NCBI GenBank assembly: GCA_005406025.1
Contig: BGZK01000082.1
Coordinates: 434,001-498,000, forward strand
Direction of reading: 5' to 3'
Source of the DNA: Eumeta japonica
Lineage: Eukaryota > Arthropoda > Insecta > Lepidoptera > Psychidae
Length of the DNA stretch: 64,000 nt
Made by a program: the position numbers and the translations under genes. Shown one piece after another: positions 41,801 through 49,416 of this stretch. Within the stretch, counting starts at the first letter, position 1, and every line of letters starts with the position of its first letter. A model generated the notes under the pieces. That model was not told where the DNA came from and searched no databases. It was given only the letters and a program-made list of their open reading frames with translations.

Positions 41801-44800
41801 TTATTTTGTTGTGCTTTATTTTTTATATTGCTTGATTTTGTTAATAATGTATGTCAATTTCCAAATGATTCATTTAGGCTTGAATTTGTATAGGATGATT
41901 TCAAATTGTTTTATCGTCTTACAAAAATATGAAATATACTGTGTAAAATTGGGATTTTCATAGTCCAATGGTGTTAAACTGACTTTTCATTTTCACAGCC
42001 GATCAGGAATGCTTACACTATATTTAACTAATAATTTAATTAACGTCGGTAAAAAAACGCCATTCAATGTCACCACTATTTTGTCTAGATATAATAACTT
42101 ATTAAATATGTAGGATGGTATGATAAAGTTGAAAATAAGTTGAGTGACCATATGGTTGCGTAACCTTTTAAATATGCATGCCTAATCCAGTTTTGGCTTA
42201 TTTTAAAAATATTATATTAAATAGAAAACAAATAATAAATTGATTTCCAACTCATTTTAAAGAATAAATTTTCAATCATGCTAGACAAGATTGTTATATT
42301 ATTCGTTTTTTTTGTTTGTTTTATTTGTTTTTAGATTATTTATCTGTTGTCTTGTTGTCGCAGTGCTGCGATTTTTAAGACCAAGATGTTGTAAGTGTGC
42401 AATGCTATATTATTTTGCTTTATACAAATGTAGGTGTTTGTCTTTTTTGTCACAATAAAGATTTTTCAGTTATAATAGTTGTTTCATTTGTCTAGATTTT
42501 TGTTTTCCTAGACTGAAGGTGATGCCTTCAGTCACAGATAGTAACGGGAATGATCACGCAGAAATCTTGGTTAGCTCTAAATGTTCAAAGATCACACAAG
42601 GTGTCACTGCATCTCACAAATTTGTGGACCTTTAGATGAATCCCTTAGTACTGAATTAGTCACCGAGAAGAAAGGTATAAAACTGTTCTATATTAGAAGC
42701 ACTAATCACATTTTCAAGTTTATATCTTTTCCAAACACTATGTATAGGTACTAAAGTTTGTCTACTTTTGTACATTTTCAGCTCTATACAATTCTATACA
42801 AGTTCTTGCTTTGTATGATTTTATAATTATTTGCTGTACACTACTTTCTTTTGCTTGTGCTTGTTGATGTAGTACAAATTAGTGGAGGTAAGTAAATTTG
42901 CATTCTCACAATTTATCTATATCTTTTTTCACCAATTTATTAATTGTTATTTTTCCTTTTTTACCTCTTTATTTAACCATTCTATGAATTCAGGCCCAAA
43001 GCTGCATCTATAACCGATCCCGCAGTGGCAACTGGATCACTTCAAGTGTTACAAGATATAAGCCCTACGAAACCTCTACGACATAAGGTATGATAACAAA
43101 ATGTATACTTTTCTTGACATTCATTTAAAATATATTTCTCATCTCCACTACCTCACTACTTTTCACGCTTATCCTGTTAGTACCACCATCTACCATTAAT
43201 CGCTTTGCTGATATCTACATTAAGTAGGTGATCACTCATAAATAATACACTGTATTTTGTCCACTCATCATACCTACGTGATAGATTTGTAAAACGCCTA
43301 ATTAATGTAATGACAAATTTAGAAAGAGAATGAGAAGTCACTCATAAATAGTACACTGTATTTTGTCCACTCATCATACCTACGTGATAGATTTATAAAA
43401 CGGCTAATAAATGTAATGACAAATTCAGAAAAAGAATGAAAAGGGTATTGGTAATTCATTTTGTATCTGCTGTGTAACAAGATGGCGCTGTATAATTTGA
43501 TATAGCCATTTTGTATCTCTCATACCATATCGTAGCTTATTAATATACATATTGTGAAAGTAAATATCGCATAAAATGGTTTTCTTATATCGGAGAAAAA
43601 AATAATACAGTCTCAGATGAAATAAAAGAATTTAAATAAATAGTTGTTTATAGGAAAATACTAATTATGTATTATGTTTATATTATTGACCCTGTATGAG
43701 GGGCATTTGATAAATTTTCGGTATAGATATTTCCTAACCTTTTTTTGTATACTAAAATACTGACCACGTACACTTCTTATAGGCAATAAAATAAAAAGAA
43801 ACATTTGTAGAAGAGGAAATAAATGTTATTTACCTCATTCATTATGTCTTATTTACCTCGTCCATTATATCTGCTTCTCCGTTATCTACTATTCGAAAGT
43901 GGTCTTATTAGTTAAACGTGGAAAGAAAAGCATCAAAGACAAGCCCTGCGCCTGTCGGCTTGTGGAAGCTTTTCACGGGAAATTATAGAAAAAGCGGAGA
44001 AAGTTATTTGGAAGGCGGTCAAGTGAAGGTCAAACTGATAGCCGAAAGATTTGACCTTACCGCCGGTATCCTACACAACACCATTTGTGACCATCTTCAT
44101 GTGTTAAAAGTGCCAGCAAGACTGGTGCCGCGAATGCTGACACCGCATCAGAAGGAAACGTGCATGGAATGCTATTTGCAGTTGGAGCTATGTGGTAAAA
44201 TCGAGCTATTAAAAGAATTGTGTCACGAAATAAAATTCGGGTTTATTGGGTCTATCATCATTATGACTTTCAGTAAAAGCGAGAATTGTTGCAGAGGCAT
44301 ATTAAAGGAGCAGCTCAACCTAAAAACTTCAAGCTTTTTCCTGCAACAGGAAGTTCATGGCCACCATTAGACTATAAAGATAGAAATGTCAGTACCACAG
44401 AAGCGTATTAGGCTAATATGCTGTGGTGATTAAGAACAGCCAATAAATAAAGAGAAAGCCAAATTGACCAATGGCATACTTCTCCCTCATGATAATTCTG
44501 CAGTTCACATCATTCACATTTGTAAAGACTACCGCGTGTGACCGAGTTCTAAATCATTCAAAACGGGTCAATTATGTCGACTTAATCGAGTCTACGTTTT
44601 TGTAACGTCTAAATTACGTCAGCCGAGGGCGTGCGGTGGCGAAGCTTCTTACCCTGACGTAATTTTGACGTCATAGCAATGCAGACTCGATCGTTTACAT
44701 AAAACTTCACAAATCTGGTCCCCAGTGACTAGTTCTTATTTTTAGGTCTGAAAAAAAATCATCAATACGCTGACAATGAAACACTGAAGACGGCTGTGAC

Positions 44801-47800
44801 TGAATATTCTTATGAAAAGAAAACATTAAGAAAAATAAATCACTGATCCAATTAATGTGTTGAGATAAAGATTTATGCTGAAATATAAATGAAAAATACA
44901 TCTACTTTTATTTATTTTTTTCATATTTATGCCAAGCATTTATTACAGTCCTACTAGATTTTTATACTTAATACATTCAATATAAATTATATTACCTGTC
45001 TGTGTACATTGCAAAACAAAGGTTGGTACCAAAATTCTTTATAATAATAGGAGGCAGTACCGTTGTCTCTGCTGGGCGTGCGCGGCCTGCGCGACGAACC
45101 GTTACACCGCTCTGCCCACTGCATACCTCACCCCACCCAACACCGCCCGATGCCCGCGCATCCTGCGCACAAGGTACACTTAACGCAAAATAGAATCGGC
45201 TTAGCATCTATTATATCACACAAATATCATTAATTGGAATTCAATTAATTTAAAATAATATAAAATCCTTTATATTTGAGCTTTATTATAAGGATAATAA
45301 AGAAAAAGAATTGTTCATATCAATTGGACATCAGCCAATAGTGTGTTTTTATTTTTGGTCCTATATCATAACTTTGTACGACTTGGGACAGGAAATTTAT
45401 TAAAAAACTTGCTTTATAAGCTTAAGCGATGCAGGTGTATATATATCAGCTAGAAGCATAGTGTTTCAATGATTGTCTGTTGGCATCTACGCTATCAATG
45501 CAAAGTAGTTTAGTTAGTTGATGTCACAAACCTTGCTAGTGGTTCTTAAAATTTCTAGAATTTCATGACTGCACATAAATTAATCTATTTTCATAAATAG
45601 TTATTGGGATTAAAATATTTTTAGTGTATTTTTTGGTTTTTATTTCTAATAGAAATCTAATTAATTTCATACCATACCAGTTAAATTCATAAATAATTTA
45701 ACTGATATGGTTTAATAATCATCTCTTGATAATATAATACTGCTAGTGGGTGCGAGTAAAATAATAAAAGTTTGAAGCTTGACTATGGGGTGGTAGTAGA
45801 TTTACAGAAAAATACTCAATTTTAATTTTAATCAAATAACATAGTTCCTTTATACATATATTGAATCAATAGTATGTATTAATTTACTTTTTCAAACGTC
45901 ATCCTGGGCTATTAAAACGCTCAGCTATGTAAAATTTCTGCGACATTGTTAACTCGAGCCATCAAGGACGGTTTTGTAACTGAGTAGAATCTTCTATATT
46001 TTATCTGGAATTTTAATATTGATATTGAGATTGACATTGTATAGTGTACGATATTTTGGTGTGAACAGAACAGTGGTTGTTCAGCAGTTGAAAACGTCCC
46101 CTTTGATGTAGAAGGCATCGGATTTGAATACTAACCATAGACGAGTTGGTTGTAGACTTTTTGGCTTGAGTCAAGTGAAACCAACTAAGCTAGCGTTGAA
46201 TGCTTAAGGTCTAATGTTGGAAAGACTAAAGTGTGGAAACTTTGATATTTTAATTAGACTTGCCAGTTGTTGCAGTAAATTGTCAGGTTTTAAAGACTTG
46301 ACTTGAAACCTGATTAGCAAATTAAATTAACATAAATAAAAATAAATAGACAACAAAACAAAAATTACATTCTTCAGAACATGATTGAGATGAGATATGC
46401 CCTTGTGTATAAAATATAAGCATTTCCAAAATCAGGTTTAAAGGGAGATGGTAAATTAAGTGATTATTATAATTATAAGATTTCTTTCTGAATATGTAGA
46501 AAACGATTGGAACAATAAAAATCTATGAAATGTATTCTATTTAATGTACAGAACCAACATTTGAAAAGTATTTAATTTGGAAAATGTGACTAATATCAAG
46601 TGACGACTTTAGAATTGGAAGTTTGGCATCTTTTTTTGAATAGTTTCTAGTGAAAAAGATATTTTGTAAAGTTGTTGCTGTTATAACACTCCAAAACATT
46701 TTTTTTAACTATGGAGAATATGCAATAAATAAAAATAGTTAAAAAAAAACTAAAAAACACGCTTTTAAAGTACATTAAACTAAAAAGTGAAAAATAATCC
46801 TTAATATGAACTCAAAAAAATAATGAACAATGACGAAAAATACTAGTATTAATGTGGAAAAAGCGTGGGTTGCTCTATATAGGAAAATGTGGCACAAAGC
46901 GCCCCACGCTTTTTCCATAATAATACTAGTATTTTTCGTCATTGTTCATTATTTTGAGTTCATATAAGGATTACAATTTAAATAACTTTAAAAGCGTGTT
47001 TTTTAGTTTTTTTTTTAACTATATTTTTCATTTTTTAGTTCGGTTGATTGGTAAAAATTAGTAATTTTTAACATCACAACAATATTTGAATTATTAATAA
47101 TGCTTATGACTGTTACTAAATTCTATTACAAAACAGTAATAGAATTTAGTAACAGTAATAAGCCACTTGCTCTCACACAGACGATACGTGATGAAATTAT
47201 TCGATCCTGGCGATCCTGATCAGGATAAGAGGACAAACTTATCAAATTATTGTATTGTCATTGCTCCTTGATAAGTACGCAAAGTTTCAAATTAATCAGA
47301 CTTCTTAAAATTGGTGAAAATTAAGCTCAAAAATTCCGTTACATACATAGATACATACAACCCAAGCTTATATTAATCCTGGCGGTCCTAATAAGGATAA
47401 TGGGAAACTGTTATCAAATTATTGTATTGTCATGGTCCTTGAGATATGTGTGCAAAGTTTCAAGTTGATCAGACTTCTAGAAACCGGTGAAAATTAAGCT
47501 CAAAGATTCCGTTACATAGTTACATACATACAAACATACAGCCCAAGCTTATAAAAGCGTGTTAAAAACTCAGAGCAAATAAAATTTACAATGTCTCAAG
47601 GAGTTGGCGGCGAGCGTGGTCGCCGGCGGGTCAGAGCCCGAACTCAGCGCGGTGCCGTCCGTGGCACACTCCGCAGCCAGCGTCGCCAGCGGCTCCAGCG
47701 AGGACGACAAGCCCAAGGATAAAGGTACGGACGTGCCGCCTTTTACGGGATCGAATGAAATGGTCGATTTCATTATGCAGTTATTCATGAAATTTATTAA

Positions 47801-48520
47801 GAAGAAATTGCTACATTTCAATTTCCACATCGAGAACTTTTGATCGATGATGAATGTCAAATCCTGATACGTTTTCGTTTTTAAACCGAACGCTAATGTT
47901 TCGTAGGGCGTTCACGCGCAAAGGCGGCGCTGGTGAGTCGCGTGCGATCGGTGGCGTTGTTCTCGCTGGGATTGAAGAGGGCGCGCGAAGCGGCCGCAGA
48001 GCGCGCACCCAGCACGCACACCCCGCGCACACCCGAGAAGACCAATTCACTGGTATATACACGTATAAAGGCCATATAATATAAAGTTTCTACATTATCA
48101 GCATATAAGAACATTTGGCCGCATTCGCTTTCTTTACCTCACAGAGTGTCATAACAAGATCATTGAAATTCCAGCATTTGCGTCATATAATTCAACTTCG
48201 TAATTAATTTAGTCATATCAGAAAACTAAAATTTGGCAGTCACAAGTGCAACCTATTTGCTATCTAATTTAATAGTAATATCTAGAAATGTTTCATTCGA
48301 ATATTAAGTTCGACATAAAGTTATCGAACAATGGTTTCACGTCCAACAAGTAGGGTTGTGCATGCTTATCTTTAATACGCGATTATGAAGCATGGTGAAA
48401 ATCTATTCTATTTCTAGGGTCTGCCGGCTCCCAATGTTGGGTGGAGAGTTATCACTCATTCCCATCGAACAGCTCATACAAGTGGACGACGTCAAACCGC
48501 GTCCGGGACAAAACAGTTAA
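17866..48520 (+). CDS. Ano8: Anoctamin-8 (TMEM16H), complete, 25 coding exons
   Basis: Exons: 17866-17992, 20313-20441, 26537-26666, 26888-26993, 27283-27421, 28553-28669, 29123-29229, 29433-29536, 29610-29691, 29928-30080, 32343-32460, 33102-33157, 36147-36221, 36300-36432, 37194-37378, 38710-38907, 39718-39849, 40300-40431, 41158-41312, 42994-43087, 45051-45173, 47601-47724, 47907-48052, 48147-48199, 48418-48520. They total 3021 nt (1006 aa plus TAA) and all phases agree. Residues 1-250 are the cytosolic anoctamin dimerisation region. The ten-helix TMEM16 core starts at DYFGVKIAMYFAWLG-like sequence in exon 7 and ends near residue 740. A charged low-complexity tail follows. Stretches such as FPLAALCAMLNN and WGTLDQRDDLLVEPRP match vertebrate ANO8, which is reported to tether ER to plasma membrane at Ca2+ signalling sites. 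Exon 16 has E594, E597, E626 and D630 at the positions of mouse TMEM16A E702, E705, E734 and D738; N495 matches N650. An in-frame TGA at 17833 supports the start. The exon 21-24 borders are the least certain. Confidence 0.9.
18770..18870 (+). repeat. LINE/SINE 3'-tail-like fragment
   Basis: The phrase CATCAAAATCGGTTCAGTCA followed by ATTCAAGACAAACAG is typical of insect RTE-like LINE or SINE 3' ends. It lies in anoctamin intron 1. No coding part is present. Confidence 0.5.
20852..21136. mobile_element. MITE with ATTACGTAA termini, TTA target duplication
   Basis: The 279-bp element 20855-21133 is flanked by TTA on both sides. Its inverted ends read GGGGCCATTCAAGTATTACG (left) and GGGGTCATTCAAGTATTACG (right, inward), both continuing TAAGC. 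G-runs lie just inside the left end. There is no ORF. The ends match the design of the 3.8 kb element at 55652-59427. It lies in anoctamin intron 2. Confidence 0.85.
22435..22490. repeat. Near-perfect 24-bp hairpin
   Basis: Arms 22435-22458 and 22467-22490 pair over 24 bp with an 8-nt loop. The single A-C mismatch on the plus strand becomes a G-U pair on a minus transcript. It lies in anoctamin intron 2. Confidence 0.7.
23330..23550 (+). repeat. LINE 3' tail
   Basis: GGACAGACAGACAGACATGA, then CTATAAGGGTTTCGTTTTTG and CGGCTCAGAACTCTAAAAA, is a diverged form of the common insect LINE end that reads CTATAAGGGTTCCG...GGAACCCTAAAAA. Only the 3' tail is recognisable. Confidence 0.65.
23940..24150. 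repeat. Degenerate GATTCT/GGTCCC array
   Basis: Imperfect units such as CAATTCTGATCCTGGCCC, TCGATTCTGATCCTGGTCCC and CAATTTCGGTTCCGGCC follow each other. It belongs to the same low-complexity family as the block at 55.02-55.30 kb. Confidence 0.6.
24262..24295. repeat. GTCA microsatellite
   Basis: About six copies of the tetramer GTCA/CAGT occur in TGAGTCAGTTAGTCAGTCAG and onward, next to a TATA-type simple repeat. It is probably part of a retroelement tail. Confidence 0.7.
25330..26110. repeat. Repeat block with about four tandem units of roughly 120 bp
   Basis: The block opens with AACCGACTTAAAAAAAGGAA, a common lepidopteran retroelement phrase. Units starting near 25716, 25832, 25961 and 26079 share a start like GATTGTGTCCTYGTRCACYA, then a GGTTTCCTTCTATG core and an AACAGCAT segment. 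The periods (about 116, 129, 118 bp) differ through indels. It lies in anoctamin intron 2. Confidence 0.65.
29230..29432 (+). other. Anoctamin-8 intron 7: GC-AG intron
   Basis: Exon 7 ends ATA TTT TGG at 29229 and exon 8 begins ATT TGG in phase 0. The only donor keeping phase is GCAAGT at 29230, the standard form of GC donors. The nearby GT at 29234 would leave phase 1 and break the frame. Confidence 0.8.
30138..30637. mobile_element. MITE with ATATTACGTCA termini
   Basis: The 494-bp element 30141-30634 has inverted ends GGGGTCGTCCATATATTACG (left) and GGGTCCGTCCATATATTACG (right, inward), both continuing TCAT. TTT flanks both sides. A C-run follows the left end and another precedes the right end. 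It has no coding capacity. It lies in anoctamin intron 10 and has a terminal plan similar to the MITE at 20855. Confidence 0.8.
31285..31415. repeat. Degenerate TCGATT/GGAATC array
   Basis: Units such as CTCGATTTCAGTCGGAATCA, CTCGACCATATTTAGGATTC and CAATTCCATTCTCGATTGTG repeat with loose spacing. It is the same family as at 23.94 and 55.02 kb and lies in anoctamin intron 10. Confidence 0.5.
33158..34340. repeat. Probable repeat-rich stretch abutting anoctamin exon 12
   Basis: Directly after the exon 12 donor, GC-rich sequence (33180-33245) gives a minus-strand frame with ASEAWRITRRNRRGYSGGEQ, a peptide I associate with repeated DNA in moth genomes. Another GC-rich patch is near 34030-34130. 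The edges are not defined and the element class is unknown. Confidence 0.4.
34340..36146. other. Remaining part of anoctamin intron 12
   Basis: It holds a moderately GC-rich patch at 34490-34640 and a short hairpin near 34842-34885 (TATGCG paired with CGCATA). No ORF, RNA gene or element termini were recognised. Confidence 0.4.
37505..38330. repeat. Probable transposon remnant with GCTATTGCATAG ends
   Basis: AAGCTATTGCATAGCTTCTA is at 37508, and its inverse CTATGCAATAGCTTTACCGC is at 38279. The interior (37520-37900) is much richer in CpG than the intron around it and includes CTGCGCATGCGTAA, an NRF1-like motif. There is no coding sequence. It lies in anoctamin intron 15. Confidence 0.5.
39440..39560. 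repeat. Degenerate GGAACC/GATCGGAA array
   Basis: Units CGGAACCAGATCAGAATCGA, AAGATCGGAACTAG and GGATTGGAACTGAATTGGAG are the reverse-complement form of the GATTCC family. It lies in anoctamin intron 16. Confidence 0.5.
42364..42390 (+). other. Candidate 27-nt cassette microexon in anoctamin-8
   Basis: A pyrimidine-rich acceptor ending TTGTCGCAG precedes it and a perfect donor GTAAGT follows. Entering from exon 19 in phase 2, it reads R-AAIFKTKM-L and leaves in phase 2, so inclusion adds nine residues without changing frame. Its use is unproven. Confidence 0.4.
42512..42674 (+). other. Candidate alternative or degenerating exon in anoctamin-8 intron 19
   Basis: The acceptor TTTTTGTTTTCCTAG is strong. 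From exon 19 the frame stays open for 40 codons and reaches TAG at 42633-42635, so it could be an alternative last exon. After the stop another frame (PLDESLSTELVTEKK) runs to a possible donor GTATAA at 42675, suggesting a frameshifted former exon. Confidence 0.3.
43232..43443. repeat. Two tandem copies of a 106-bp unit
   Basis: The unit starting TCACTCATAAATA recurs at 43338, 106 bp after 43232, with about ten differences. It lies in anoctamin intron 20. Confidence 0.85.
43900..44545 (+). pseudogene. Second mariner transposase fragment
   Basis: The plus-strand frame from 43918 has RLVPRMLTPHQKETCMECYL, the mariner segment between the DNA-binding and catalytic parts. Further on, LLHDNSAVHI-like coding (about 44488-44515) marks the second catalytic Asp region. 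Stops and frame changes are frequent and no ends were found. It lies in anoctamin intron 20, same strand as the gene. Confidence 0.75.
44587..44689. mobile_element. Small foldback MITE
   Basis: The arms CGAGTCTACG...AAATTACGTCAG and CTGACGTAATTTTGACGTCA...GCAGACTCG are inverted copies around a GC-rich centre (GAGGGCGTGCGGTGGC). The total is about 103 bp. Confidence 0.65.
46735..47022. mobile_element. Foldback element with arms of about 120-140 bp
   Basis: Left arm 46735-46874 and right arm 46904-47022 are near-identical inverted copies, sharing ACTAAAAAACACGCTTTTAA and GACGAAAAATACTAGTATTA. The spacer is only about 30 bp. An indel in one arm makes them unequal. It has no coding capacity and lies in anoctamin intron 21. 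Confidence 0.85.
47109..47156. repeat. Perfect 21-bp hairpin
   Basis: Arms 47109-47129 and 47136-47156 are exact inverse complements with a 6-nt loop. Confidence 0.8.
47205..47560 (+). repeat. Two tandem retroelement-tail copies of about 180 bp
   Basis: Both copies contain CAAATTATTGTATTGTCAT, then CAAAGTTTCAA..TGATCAGACTTCT or a variant, GTGAAAATTAAGCTCAAA and ATTCCGTTACATA followed by a TACA-rich end and CCCAAGCTTA. This is a familiar lepidopteran repeat tail. The second copy ends some 45 bp before the acceptor of anoctamin exon 22. Confidence 0.65.
48053..48146 (+). other. Anoctamin-8 intron 23: two frame-equivalent splice solutions
   Basis: Option A uses donor GTATAT at 48053 with the GAG acceptor ending at 48146. 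Option B uses donor GTATAA at 48063 with the CAG acceptor ending at 48144. Both keep exon 24 in the same frame; B adds four residues (1010 aa total). A has the better donor, B the better acceptor. Confidence 0.55.
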
Positions 48521-49355
48521 TTTGATTATTTTATCACTGTTACTTTTCCTCATAATTTATTGTTTATAAAAATGATAGTAGCAGTTCTTAATTTTGAGAT
48601 TTCTACTTGATTTCATATTATTTTATATACTGAACACAATATTTTATTAATTTAATATAAATACAATTGAATTTATTTGCTCTGTAATCATCAATTTATT
48701 ACTTTTTTTTTATTCAATAATATTTAAAAACTGTATTTTGTATTTTCAAAACACTTTATCTCATCATATGATAGTTATTATCTGTACATCACATTTCCTT
48801 GTTAGAAAAGCACTTATTACTAAATTTAAATTATCACAATATTCAGCTCGGGTTTTAAAGGGTATTATTATATACATTTTCAGTTTTAATCTGGTACTTT
48901 TTTATTCTGATGGAATGGAACTAAAATAGTAGCAAAAAAGTGATGCAAAATTACCTCTTTTTTTCAGTTGATGGGAATAAAATTTGTATGTTTTATTCAT
49001 AAAAAGGAGCATTAAAAATTTACCTATTCAGCTCTAACTATAGATTTGACCTTTCTATTATGTCATGAAGAAAACTAGCATTTCACAGATCAGTAACTAA
49101 AATAGGTTATTAAGCAATGGTTTGTATTATGGGATAACATATTGTAGTTAATCAACTACAATAAAATATCTTTATAAACCTTCAATATAGCTTCATTGTA
49201 ATAACTGAGTCACATGGAAGAGAGATAAGTCTCTTCATTCGGGGGTGAATTTGACCTGAGCTTCATTATTCTTAAGGTTTGTTTATTTCACTTCTTCGAT
49301 TTTACCAATTGATTATACAAACATATTTCCTTTGTAATATCACAAAGCAAATAAA
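48521..49355 (+). other. Probable anoctamin-8 3' UTR and downstream sequence
   Basis: AT-rich non-coding sequence follows the stop. The first clear AATAAA is at 48976-48981; it is a plausible but unproven polyadenylation signal. Confidence 0.35.
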
Positions 49356-49416
49356 CAAATACACTCAAAGTCTTTCAATAAACAGTTTGTTTATTGAAAG
49401 ATTTTGAGTGTATTTG
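49356..49416 (+). repeat. 28-bp hairpin, pairing fully on a plus transcript
   Basis: Arms 49356-49383 and 49389-49416 pair over 28 bp with a 5-nt loop. The one difference is a G-U pair in a plus-strand RNA. It lies about 0.8 kb after the anoctamin stop. Confidence 0.75.

Noticed and set aside
45002..45193. 63-codon plus ORF rich in Arg/Pro/Ala
   Set aside because: Alternate frame over anoctamin exon 21, whose GC-rich codons open all frames.
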